A DNA stretch of 17,312 bases from RYN-431 sp036388295 (GTDB taxonomy: Bacteria > Planctomycetota > Phycisphaerae > Tepidisphaerales > Tepidisphaeraceae). Location: positions 1-17,312 of the forward strand of contig DASVSC010000041.1 in NCBI GenBank assembly GCA_036388295.1, written 5' to 3'. The position numbers and the translations under genes are program-made. Below, one piece after another: positions 1 to 6,244 of this stretch. Positions within the stretch are counted from its first letter, which is position 1; every line of letters starts with the position of its first letter. The notes under the pieces are model-generated. The model made no database searches, was not told where the DNA came from, and worked only from the letters and a program-made list of their open reading frames with translations.

Positions 1-61
1 GCCTTGGTGTGACGTGTCAATCGAGGCCTGAACCAAGGCTTGAGTACAAGCCTTGCCACCC
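1..61. repeat. Double-hairpin (REPIN-like) repeat, copy 1, left part cut off
   Basis: The right hairpin is complete: AAGGCTTG (35-42), loop AGTA (43-46), CAAGCCTT (47-54), then the flank GCCACCC (55-61). The window begins GCCTTG, which pairs with CAAGGC at 34-39. This is what the inner end of a missing left hairpin would look like. Copies 2 and 3 have the same layout with different stem sequences. Confidence 0.7.
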
Positions 62-113
62 GCCTGTGCTACCCGCCTGCCCTTCAGCATTTATCGTGCC
101 CACGTGACGGCGC

Positions 114-191
114 GGGTGCCACAGGTCGCAGTACGCAGAGACCTGTTCGTTTTTAGACACAGGTCTGCGAGTACGCCGACCTGTGGCACCC
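114..191. repeat. Double-hairpin (REPIN-like) repeat, copy 2
   Basis: The outer arms GGGTGCCACAGGTC (114-127) and GACCTGTGGCACCC (178-191) are perfect 14-base inverted repeats. Each half also folds alone: ACAGGTC (121-127) with GACCTGT (140-146), and ACAGGTC (159-165) with GACCTGT (178-184). The right half carries an inner GCG-AGTA-CGC hairpin (167-176). The left half has a rearranged GCAGTACGC in the equivalent place. The spacer between the halves is 147-158. Confidence 0.85.
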
Positions 192-228
192 GGCGACAAC
201 ACAATGCAGATCATGCTCAATCGAGTCT

Positions 229-318
229 GGGTGGCAAGGGTTAGTATTCTAACCCTTGTGTCTTTCGGACGGCGTCGCGTCACCGCACCAAGGGTTAGAG
301 TACTAACCCTTGCCACCC
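229..318. repeat. Double-hairpin (REPIN-like) repeat, copy 3
   Basis: Two 30-base arms (229-258 and 289-318) are reverse complements at 29 of 30 positions, separated by 30 bases. Each arm is itself a hairpin with stem AAGGGTTAG/CTAACCCTT: loop TATT in the left arm (245-248) and AGTA in the right arm (299-302). The outer flanks are GGGTGGC and GCCACCC. The layout is the same as in copies 1 and 2 but the stem is different. Confidence 0.9.
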
Positions 319-417
319 GCCGTAAAGCCCGGCGACCGCCGCGATCTTACCGCCGCCCCGACCCGTTCGCGGCCGCCACGTTGTTCGGCGACGAAACTGT
401 GCCACCCGGCTACACGG

Positions 418-1323
418 CTAACCGCCCGCTTGCCCGGCTCCATCGATTATTTCCGGAATTCCGTTCCAAATGCGAATGCGTTGTTTCGAGTAGATGATCG
501 CTTTGATCAAGTCGCGTCGTATGGCGACAAAATGGCTAGTGTTAGCCGCTTCACCACTTGCCTTGGGAACACTCACAAAGATGAATTGGTCATTTTCGTG
601 CCAAATGATTACAGCCTGCTGGTCATCCAAGGGAACTCTTTTGACCGGTTGGCTCGCCGCCATCGTTGTAGGAAATGGCTTAGCTGCTTCACCAACGACC
701 AATTGTGCAATGATCAACTGGCCGCCGCCTACCGCGCGACTGAGGTTAGGATAAACATTCCATGCATAGGGTACGACCAGCGAAAAAGCGATCAGCGGCA
801 GGATTGGCACCGTTACTGCACAACGAAGAAATCTATATGATTTATCCTTGATCCAAACGGAAAAAAACCAATCCGCGAGAAATCCGAGCGGGGCGATCAT
901 CACGATCATCAATGGATTGCCGCCATACTCGATATTATAAACCGACCACAGCCGCCACGTTGTATATGGTGACCATTCAATGAAGTCTGGAAGGAAGTAA
1001 TGAAACGGAATTGGCAACATCCAGAAAAGAAAAAGGAAGAGGAAGGTACTAACAAAAATGCGGAATAGAAAGGTTAAATCAAATGCCGAGAATCTCAGTA
1101 CTGCTAAGGGGAGGACGAGTAGTACAATCGGCAGGAGTAGATATACCCAATACGCGAGGCCCACAGAAATATATCTGACTTGAAGGTCGCCGAAATCGGA
1201 GATGCCGAGGCTTGCAAGCTCTACATTTTGGACCAGAGCGCCAGTTGCAAACAGGACGACGGCGATCAACGCACCGTAGGCCGCTACCTTTTCAACGGTT
1301 ACCTTGCCTTTTAGCTCGTCCAT
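418..1323 (-). CDS. Five-helix membrane protein of unknown function
   Basis: This is a 301-residue protein with about five hydrophobic helices, near residues 13-33, 52-77, 85-110, 137-158 and 167-188. A C-terminal part of about 110 residues looks soluble. I do not recognise a named family. The stretch around residues 38-56 (GISDFGDLQVRYISVGLAY) resembles one I recall from uncharacterised bacterial membrane proteins, but this is unverified. The ATG at 1323 was chosen because GGAGAG lies nine bases upstream; an in-frame TTG at 1344 would add seven residues. It starts 27 bp after the dnaB stop on the same strand, so it may be read from the dnaB transcript. Base composition is clearly lower in G+C than its neighbours: sampled 60-base lines give 35-47%, against a GC-rich background. 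This suggests acquisition by transfer. Confidence 0.8.
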   Translation of the reverse strand: MDELKGKVTVEKVAAYGALIAVVLFATGALVQNVELASLGISDFGDLQVRYISVGLAYWVYLLLPIVLLVLPLAVLRFSAFDLTFLFRIFVSTFLFLFLFWMLPIPFHYFLPDFIEWSPYTTWRLWSVYNIEYGGNPLMIVMIAPLGFLADWFFSVWIKDKSYRFLRCAVTVPILPLIAFSLVVPYAWNVYPNLSRAVGGGQLIIAQLVVGEAAKPFPTTMAASQPVKRVPLDDQQAVIIWHENDQFIFVSVPKASGEAANTSHFVAIRRDLIKAIIYSKQRIRIWNGIPEIIDGAGQAGG

Positions 1324-1350
1324 TGAAACACACTCTCCACTCAATGTGGC

Positions 1351-2736
1351 CTAAATCGCATCCACTTGGCTCGCCAGGTTCTTAAATGTCGTCGTCTTGT
1401 TATCAAACGTCAGCTTCACCGTCCCCGTTGGACCGTTTCGCTGTTTGGCAATGATGATTTCGGCGATGTTGTCGGGAATGAAGTCGGGTTCGGTCTGGCG
1501 GTAATAGTCTTCGCGGTGCAGCAGGGCGACGACGTCGGCGTCCTGCTCGATGCTGCCGGACTCGCGCAGGTCGGACATGCGGGGGCGGTGGCCGTCGCGG
1601 CCTTCGCTGCCGCGGTTGAGCTGGCTGAGGGCGATCACCGGGACGTACAGCTCGCGCGCGACGGCTTTGATCGCGCGGCTGATTTCGCTGATCTGCTGCT
1701 GACGGCTTTCGACGCCGGGGTTATCCATCAGCTGCATGTAGTCGATCATGATGGCCTTGATGTCGTGCTGCTGCTTCAGGCGGCGGCACTTGGCGCGCAG
1801 CTCCAGCGGCGTGAGGCCGGGGCTGTCGTCGACCCAGATCGGCATCTTGTTCATCTCGTTCACCATCATCGCCAGCCGCTGGTATTCCTGGGCGGACAGC
1901 AGCCCCTTGCGGACGCGCTGGGCGTCAATCTGCGCGCGACTGCACATCATGCGCTGGGCCAGCTGCTGACGGCTCATTTCCAGGCTGAACACGGCGCACG
2001 CCTGGTTGGCGCTGGCCATGGCTTCGATGAGGTTCATGGCGAAGGCCGTTTTTCCCATTGACGGTCTGGCGGCGACGATGATCATTTCGCCCGGCTGCAG
2101 GCCGTTGAGCATGTCGTCGAGTTCGTAGAAGCCCGTCTCGATGCCCTTGCGGCCGGAGCCTTCGAGCATCTCGTAAACTTCCATCGCCACCTCGCCGAGT
2201 GGCGTGGCGTGGTTGCTGATCTTTTTGTTGGCGATCTCGAACACGCGCTTCTCGGCGCGGTCGATGATCTGGTCGACGCTTTCGTGCGGGGCGTAGGCCT
2301 CGCGCAGGGAATCGTTGCTGGCGCTAATGAGGGTGCGCAGCAGGTACTTGTCGCGCACGATGTCCGAGTAGTGCATGCCGTTGGCGGAACTCGGGACGGT
2401 GTTGAGGATTTCGGCCAGGTAGGCGGTGCCGCCGATTTCGTCGAGCTGGCCGCGCTTGGCGAGTTCTTCGCGCAGGATGATGGCGTCGATCGGCCGATTG
2501 GCTTCGTAGAGCTGCAGGATGATGTTGTAGATGATGGCGTGGTCGGCGAGGTAAAACGCCTCGCGGTCGACCTTGGCCAGGACGGTGCCGACCAGTTCCT
2601 TGTCCAGCATCATCGACGCGAGCAAACACTGCTCGGCCACGATGCTGTGGGGGGGCAGCTTGTCGAACTGGGTGGACGGATCGTTAATGCGCAGCGGTTC
2701 GGACATAGGTCCACTTTCGTCAAAAGGGCGGGCCAT
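1351..2736 (-). CDS. dnaB: Replicative DNA helicase DnaB
   Basis: This is the hexameric 5'-3' helicase that unwinds DNA at the replication fork and recruits primase. The 461-residue protein has the family's usual length and order. The N-terminal DnaB domain starts near residue 25 (LPPHSIVAEQCLLASMM), followed by a linker and then the RecA-like ATPase. Visible motifs are Walker A ARPSMGKT (223-230), Walker B IMIDYMQLM (329-337), the SQLNRGSEGR segment (371-380) and KQRNGPTG (431-438). Two starts are possible: ATG at 2736, preceded by AGGGTAGAG, and ATG at 2706 (MSEPLRIN), which lacks the ten extra residues. The longer one is listed with little preference. An intrinsic terminator lies upstream at 2898-2935, so dnaB should have its own promoter between about 2737 and 2890. 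I could not place one with confidence. Confidence 0.97.
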   Translation of the reverse strand: MARPFDESGPMSEPLRINDPSTQFDKLPPHSIVAEQCLLASMMLDKELVGTVLAKVDREAFYLADHAIIYNIILQLYEANRPIDAIILREELAKRGQLDEIGGTAYLAEILNTVPSSANGMHYSDIVRDKYLLRTLISASNDSLREAYAPHESVDQIIDRAEKRVFEIANKKISNHATPLGEVAMEVYEMLEGSGRKGIETGFYELDDMLNGLQPGEMIIVAARPSMGKTAFAMNLIEAMASANQACAVFSLEMSRQQLAQRMMCSRAQIDAQRVRKGLLSAQEYQRLAMMVNEMNKMPIWVDDSPGLTPLELRAKCRRLKQQHDIKAIMIDYMQLMDNPGVESRQQQISEISRAIKAVARELYVPVIALSQLNRGSEGRDGHRPRMSDLRESGSIEQDADVVALLHREDYYRQTEPDFIPDNIAEIIIAKQRNGPTGTVKLTFDNKTTTFKNLASQVDAI

Positions 2737-2821
2737 ACTCTACCCTAATATTGGCCGAACGCGCGAGAAAGTTGGTCGCGCGACGACTTGTCCACCGCTT
2801 ACGCACGCCGCCTGTCGATTA

Positions 2822-2897
2822 AGCCGCAGATGAACGCAGATAGACGCGGATAAAAGAAGCGAAGAGGCTTTGTGTTCATCTGCGTCCATCTGCGGCT
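2822..2897. repeat. Imperfect palindrome A (CGCAGAT-type)
   Basis: AGCCGCAGATG (2822-2832) pairs with CATCTGCGGCT (2887-2897), and ACGCAGAT (2834-2841) pairs with ATCTGCGT (2878-2885). Each arm is made of a roughly 10-base unit, CGCAGATGAA-like, repeated with variation. The loop contains AGAGGCTTT (2863-2871), which recurs in the loop of palindrome B. I recall similar strings between genes in other bacterial genomes, but could not check this. Confidence 0.85.
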
Positions 2898-2935
2898 AAA
2901 AACGAACGCGGACCGGTCGTGAAACCGGTCCGCGT
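2898..2935 (-). terminator. Intrinsic terminator after rplI
   Basis: On the minus strand a perfect 12-bp stem, ACGCGGACCGGT/ACCGGTCCGCGT (2924-2935 and 2906-2917), encloses the six-base loop 2918-2923. It is followed by TCG and then five Ts (2902-2898). It lies 23 bases past the rplI stop codon. This is a standard rho-independent terminator and should end the prs-to-rplI transcript before dnaB. Confidence 0.88.
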
Positions 2936-2958
2936 GGGTTGATGGCAGCGGTCGAAGC

Positions 2959-3495
2959 TTATTCGGCGGCTTCGGCTTCGGCGGGCTTTTCAGCGTCGGC
3001 CTTGGCTTTGGCGAAGGCGTCGATGGCGGCACGGCTCTCGGCGTCGGGGGCGACCCACACCTTGATGTCGGTGCTCAGGTCCTGGGCGAACTTCACTTCC
3101 ACCGTGTACTTCTCGATCTGGTCGAGCTTACCTGGCAGGTTAATGTCGCTGGCCTCGACTTCGTAACCCATGCCGACGAGGGCGTGGGCGATGTCGCTGG
3201 CGCCGACGCTGCCGAACAGGTGGCCCTGCTCGTTGGCGCGGCGTTCGAGGGTGACTTCCACCGTCTTCAGCTTCGCAATGATCGCTTCCTGCTTGGCCCG
3301 CAGTTCCTTTTCCTGCTTGATGATTTCCTGCTTGCGGACTTCGACCCGCTTCAGGTTGGCCTTGGTCGGCTCGACGGCCAGGCCCTTGGGGATCAGGTAG
3401 TTGCGGGCGTAGCCGGGCGAGACGTCGACGACGTCGCCGACGCGGCCGACGTGGCGAACGGATTCAGACAGGAGGATTTTGGTCTTGAGGCTCAT
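2959..3495 (-). CDS. rplI: 50S ribosomal protein bL9
   Basis: bL9 binds 23S rRNA near the L1 stalk base. It has two globular domains joined by a long helix. The N-terminal signature is clear: GRVGDVVDVSPGYARNYL begins at residue 17 and IPKGLA follows. The charged connecting helix (about residues 45-75, KRVEVRKQEIIKQEKELRAK) leads into the C-terminal domain with GHLFGSV near 91-97. At 178 residues it is longer than the usual ~150. The excess is an Ala/Glu/Lys-rich acidic tail after about residue 155. The start is supported by AAGGA seven bases upstream of the ATG. It is the last gene before the terminator at 2898-2935 and is separated from ssb by palindrome B rather than by rpsR. Confidence 0.97.
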   Translation of the reverse strand: MSLKTKILLSESVRHVGRVGDVVDVSPGYARNYLIPKGLAVEPTKANLKRVEVRKQEIIKQEKELRAKQEAIIAKLKTVEVTLERRANEQGHLFGSVGASDIAHALVGMGYEVEASDINLPGKLDQIEKYTVEVKFAQDLSTDIKVWVAPDAESRAAIDAFAKAKADAEKPAEAEAAE

Positions 3496-3545
3496 GGGGT
3501 TGTCCTTGAAAAGTTAGAGCCGTGGGGCTCAGCCGGGGGAAGAAA

Positions 3546-3623
3546 GTTGGAAGTTGATAGTGGGAAGTGGAAAGTTAAGAGCAGAGGCTTTTTACTTCCC
3601 ACTTCCCACTATCAACTTCCAAC
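3546..3623. repeat. Palindrome B, 30-base arms, between ssb and rplI
   Basis: The arms at 3546-3575 and 3594-3623 are reverse complements at 29 of 30 positions. They are built of GGGAAGT/GGAAGTTGATAG-like units around an 18-base loop (3576-3593) that contains AGAGGCTTT. In minus-strand RNA the single difference becomes a G-U pair. Palindrome C, upstream of ssb, belongs to the same sequence family. Confidence 0.93.
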
Positions 3624-3629
3624 TGATGG

Positions 3630-4190
3630 TTAAAACGGAATATCGTCGTCACTGAACTGCGGCTCGTCGCCGTAGGGGGCTTCGGGCGGCTTCTGCTGGG
3701 CGGGCGGGCCGGACGATTGGCCGGCCGCGGGGCGTTGGGCCGAGCGGTTCTGGAACGGTTTGGCCGGCGGGGCGGAGCGTTCGTAGCCGCCACCACCGCC
3801 ACCGCCTTCGTAACCGCCGCCTTCGCCGGCGTCGGCGTTGTTCGCGCCAGCGCCGCCTTTATCGCCGAGGAATTGGAACTCTTCGACGACGACGCTCAGC
3901 TTCGAGCGTTTGCCGCCGCCGTTTTTGTCTTCCCAGCTGTCGAGCTTAAGGCGGCCTTCGACGTACACCTGCCGGCCCTTGGCCATGTACTGGTTGAAGA
4001 TTTCCCCGCCCTTGCCGAAGAGGGCGCAGTCGATGAACGCGGTCTCTTCGCGTTGTTCGCCGCTGGCCGTCTTGAACTTTCGGCCGACGGCGACGCTGAA
4101 CTCGCACACCGCCATCTGGCTGGGCAGAAACTTCAACTGCGGGTCGCGGGTCAGGCGGCCGATCAGCATTACTTTGTTCAGGTCGGCCAT
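3630..4190 (-). CDS. ssb: Single-stranded DNA-binding protein SSB
   Basis: SSB coats single-stranded DNA during replication and repair and recruits partner proteins through its C-terminal tip. The 186-residue protein starts MADLNKVMLIGRLTRDP and has an OB fold over about residues 1-110, including VYVEGRLKLDSWEDKNG. A disordered Gly-, Pro- and Gln-rich linker follows, with GGGYEGGGGGGGYE in its first part. The last six residues, DDDIPF, are the canonical acidic interaction tip, so the protein looks intact. TGGAG lies six bases upstream of the ATG. Palindromes of one family flank it on both sides: C lies just upstream of its ribosome-binding site and B begins seven bases after its stop codon. 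It lies in the rpsF-ssb-rplI order. Confidence 0.97.
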   Translation of the reverse strand: MADLNKVMLIGRLTRDPQLKFLPSQMAVCEFSVAVGRKFKTASGEQREETAFIDCALFGKGGEIFNQYMAKGRQVYVEGRLKLDSWEDKNGGGKRSKLSVVVEEFQFLGDKGGAGANNADAGEGGGYEGGGGGGGYERSAPPAKPFQNRSAQRPAAGQSSGPPAQQKPPEAPYGDEPQFSDDDIPF

Positions 4191-4201
4191 AAGTAACTCC
4201 A

Positions 4202-4281
4202 GTGGGAAGTTGAGAGTGGGAAGCGGGAAGTGAAGAAAGTGCGAAGTCTGAACTTCCCACTTCCCACTTTTAACTTCCCAC
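4202..4281. repeat. Palindrome C, 30-base arms, between rpsF and ssb
   Basis: The arms 4202-4231 and 4252-4281 match as reverse complements at 27 of 30 positions, around a 20-base loop (4232-4251). The sequence is of the same GTGGGAAGTT type as palindrome B, about 580 bp away. It fills nearly the whole gap from the rpsF stop (4286) to the ssb ribosome-binding site, so a folded transcript could affect ssb translation. Confidence 0.92.
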
Positions 4282-4285
4282 CGTT

Positions 4286-4738
4286 TTAAGCGTTCGCCGG
4301 TTCTTCGTCGCGACGGCGGAAGCCGCGGTCGCCGCCACGGTCACCGCGATCGCCACGGTCACCACCACCGAAGCCGCCGCCGAAGCCGCGGTCTTCACGG
4401 GGCGGCGGGGCGATGATCGGCTGCGGCTCGACGCGTTCCATCTCTTCCTGCGACAGGTGGCTGGCGTCGGTCACCAGGATGCGCAGGATGTCGTCCGACA
4501 GGTTCACGTCACGCGTGATCGGGGCGATCATGCCGCCCGGGCCGGTGAAGTAAGCGATGACGAACAGGCCACGCTTCTGCTTCTTGACTTCGAAGGCCAG
4601 CTTCCGTTCGTCCCACTTCTTGATGACCAGGACCGTGCCGCCGTGCTTTTCGATGATGTCGCGGGTGCGCTTGATCGAGGCTTCGACCTCGGCCGCGCCG
4701 GGGAACAGGAACATGCCTTCGTATTTGTCTTTTGCCAT
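4286..4738 (-). CDS. rpsF: 30S ribosomal protein bS6 with RG-rich tail
   Basis: bS6 sits on the platform of the small subunit, normally paired with bS18. The core covers residues about 4-100: YEGMFLFPG at 6-14, HGGTVLVIKKWDERKLAFEVKKQKRGLFVIAYF in the middle, and DVNLSDDILRILVT at 77-90. The 150-residue length exceeds the common 95-135. The surplus is a tail (113-150) of GFGGG and DRGD/RGG units ending DEEPANA. The start MAKDKYEG at 4738 was chosen over an upstream in-frame ATG (4873) because it fits the family, and because AGGAAAGAG lies a few bases before it. That site overlaps the pth stop TAG, so translation of the two genes may be coupled. Confidence 0.96.
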   Translation of the reverse strand: MAKDKYEGMFLFPGAAEVEASIKRTRDIIEKHGGTVLVIKKWDERKLAFEVKKQKRGLFVIAYFTGPGGMIAPITRDVNLSDDILRILVTDASHLSQEEMERVEPQPIIAPPPREDRGFGGGFGGGDRGDRGDRGGDRGFRRRDEEPANA

Positions 4739-4748
4739 TGTCTCTTTC

Positions 4749-5405
4749 CTAGCTTGGGTTTGGCCGCCCTTTGGGGCGGTCGCCAGTCTCTTTCTTCGAA
4801 TCTTTGTCTTCGGCATTGAACAGGGCCATGGCCTTGTCGATGCCGTAGTCCGCCCAGCTGATGATCGCGCCACACGCGCGGTCCAGGGCCGGGGTTAACA
4901 ACTGCTTCTGCGTTTCGGTCCAGCGGCCCAGGACGTAGTCACGTCCGGGGATATTGGCCGGTGCCGGGTCGATGCCGATCCGCAATCGCGGGTAGGCGTT
5001 CGTGCCGAGCACTTTTTCGATGTCCCGCAGCCCATTGTGGCCGCCGCTGGAGCCCGAAGGCTTCAGCCGCAGCTTGCCGCACGGCAGGGCCAAGTCGTCG
5101 AGGATAACCAAAAGGTCAGCCGAATCGACCTGAAAAAACTGCATCGCCTGCTGCACGCTCCGGCCGCTGACGTTCATGAACGTCGTCGGCTTGAGCAGCA
5201 GCAGCTTTTCGTCGGTGCCGTTCGCCCGGTTTAACACGCCGGTGAACGTCAGGCCGTTGAACTTCTGCTTGGCGACCCGGTCAAAGTCGCCCGGGGTGAT
5301 CCAACCGAGCTTCTCGGCCAAGCGGTCGACCACGTCGAACCCGACATTGTGCCGGGTGTTCACATACTCGGCACCCGGATTTCCTAGGCCGACGATGAGT
5401 TTCAT
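4749..5405 (-). CDS. pth: Peptidyl-tRNA hydrolase
   Basis: Pth cleaves the ester bond of peptidyl-tRNAs released prematurely from ribosomes, recycling tRNA in the cytoplasm. The 218-residue protein starts MKLIVGLGNPG, and its catalytic set is complete: N9 (GLGNPG), H19 (TRHNVGF), N78 (FMNVSG), D103 (LDDLALPCG) and N124 (GGHNGLRD). The bacterial family usually has about 190 residues; here the last 20-25 are a charged extension rich in Lys, Asp and Pro. The frame stays open upstream to 5636, but that part is only translated repeat sequence. The ATG at 5405 fits the family start. A GGGGAG about 11 bases upstream comes from the edge of palindrome D. The rpsF start follows ten bases after the stop. 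Confidence 0.96.
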   Translation of the reverse strand: MKLIVGLGNPGAEYVNTRHNVGFDVVDRLAEKLGWITPGDFDRVAKQKFNGLTFTGVLNRANGTDEKLLLLKPTTFMNVSGRSVQQAMQFFQVDSADLLVILDDLALPCGKLRLKPSGSSGGHNGLRDIEKVLGTNAYPRLRIGIDPAPANIPGRDYVLGRWTETQKQLLTPALDRACGAIISWADYGIDKAMALFNAEDKDSKKETGDRPKGRPNPS

Positions 5406-5418
5406 AGCGACTTCTTCT

Positions 5419-5544
5419 CCCCCTCCCCTTGAGGGAGGGGGTGGGGGGAGGGGTTCTGCCGTACCCGGCAGATGTCTCTGGCCACGGCCCCGCCGAGTAC
5501 GGCGAGGACCCCTCTCCCTAACCCTCTCCCGCAAGGGGAGAGGG
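5419..5544. repeat. Palindrome D, C/G-rich, between rplY and pth
   Basis: A C-rich/G-rich left half (5419-5456) is matched by a C-rich/G-rich right half (5508-5544). Each half makes its own hairpin: CCCCCTCCC (5419-5427) with GGGAGGGGG (5433-5441), and CCCTCTCCC (5522-5530) with GGGAGAGGG (5536-5544). The halves also pair with each other imperfectly over about 35 bases. The central loop holds a separate AGTA-type double hairpin at 5457-5504. The element nearly fills the rplY-pth gap and donates the purine-rich bases ahead of pth. Confidence 0.85.
5457..5504. repeat. AGTA-type double hairpin inside palindrome D
   Basis: TGCCG-TACC-CGGCA (5457-5470) and CGCCG-AGTA-CGGCG (5491-5504) are two hairpins. 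They are near reverse complements of each other, sharing CCGTACYCGG on the left and its complement on the right. The AGTA tetraloop is the same as in the right-hand hairpins of the three repeats at 1-318. The stem is different, and the GGGTGGCA/TGCCACCC outer flanks are not present. Confidence 0.65.
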
Positions 5545-5553
5545 GACCAGACT

Positions 5554-6201
5554 TTACTTCGCCTCTTCCGCAGCGGCAGCGTCCGCGTCTTCCTTGGCCT
5601 TGCCGATGACTTCCGGCTCGGCGGCGGCGGATTCATCCGCTTCGTCGCTGATTTCTTCCGGCTCTTCGACCTTGGCCACGACCTGGTCTTCGTCGGTCAG
5701 GATCTTGATGCTGCCGCCCAGCTTGATGTCGCTGACGCGCAGGCTGTCGTCCTTTTTCAGGCCGCTGACATCGAGGCTGATGATATCGGGGATTTCGGTG
5801 ACGACGCAGTCGAGTTCCAGTTCGTTCAGAATCTGCTGCAGCACGCCGCCGTCCTTTTCGCCGATCGGGTCACCTTTGAGGGTGATGCTGACGGTGACGG
5901 TGACGCGCTCGGTCAGGTCGACGCGGGCGAAGTCGGCGTGAAGCAGTTCCTGGCCGAAGGCGTCGTACTGGACGTCTTTGAGCAGCACCGATTCGGTGTG
6001 GCCGTCGAACGACAGGTTGAACAAGTGCACGCCGTGGGCGATGTGCCGGTTCAGTTCCTTGCGGTTCAGCTGCACCGGCAGCGTGTCTTGGTGGTGGCCG
6101 TAGACGACGGCGGGAACGAGACCGGTCTTGCGCAGACGCATGTTGGCGCGGCTGCCGAGGGCGGAACGCTTTTCGGCGGTAACGGCGATGGGGGCGGACA
6201 T
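5554..6201 (-). CDS. rplY: 50S ribosomal protein bL25, CTC/TL5 type
   Basis: bL25 of the long CTC/TL5 type binds 5S rRNA. The N-terminal 5S-binding domain (about residues 5-95) includes EKRSALGSRANMRLRKTGLVPAVVYG and VLLKDVQYDAFGQELLHADFARVD. The C-terminal TL5 domain (about 96-185) includes VTVSITLKGDPIGEKDGGVLQQ and IPDIISLDVSGLKKDDSLRVSDI. The last ~35 residues are an acidic Ala/Glu-rich tail. The total of 215 residues is typical of the long form. AGGAG lies six bases upstream of the ATG, giving a confident start. It sits between prs and pth, the order found in many bacteria, and begins 43 bp after the prs stop. Confidence 0.96.
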   Translation of the reverse strand: MSAPIAVTAEKRSALGSRANMRLRKTGLVPAVVYGHHQDTLPVQLNRKELNRHIAHGVHLFNLSFDGHTESVLLKDVQYDAFGQELLHADFARVDLTERVTVTVSITLKGDPIGEKDGGVLQQILNELELDCVVTEIPDIISLDVSGLKKDDSLRVSDIKLGGSIKILTDEDQVVAKVEEPEEISDEADESAAAEPEVIGKAKEDADAAAAEEAK

Positions 6202-6244
6202 AGCAAACTCCTAAAACAGGGCGGCCGCGGTCGGCACGCAGGGC

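Larger units (their letters stand above)
1..417. other. Gene-free region rich in nested palindromes
   Basis: I see no credible protein gene here: the small open frames are arginine- and proline-rich and run through the hairpins. The region holds three double-hairpin repeats (1-61 cut by the window edge, 114-191 and 229-318). A lone copy of their outer flank, TGCCACCC, lies at 400-407 just before the stop codon of the minus-strand membrane-protein gene. No promoter, tRNA or CRISPR pattern was recognised. Because the adjoining gene ends at 418 on the minus strand, the region is its 3' flank, and the hairpins could slow or end that transcript. No clear T-run follows them in that direction. Confidence 0.75.

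Noticed and set aside
1..320. CRISPR array
   Set aside because: The repeats are inverted double hairpins with differing stems, not direct repeats of constant length with unique spacers, and no cas gene is present.
4739..4873. Longer bS6 starting at the ATG at 4873
   Set aside because: The added 45 residues overlap pth in another frame and do not resemble bS6. MAKDKYEG at 4738 has a good ribosome-binding site.
5406..5636. Upstream extension of pth
   Set aside because: It is translation of palindrome D and part of rplY, Pro/Arg-rich. The true family start MKLIVGLGNPG is at 5405.
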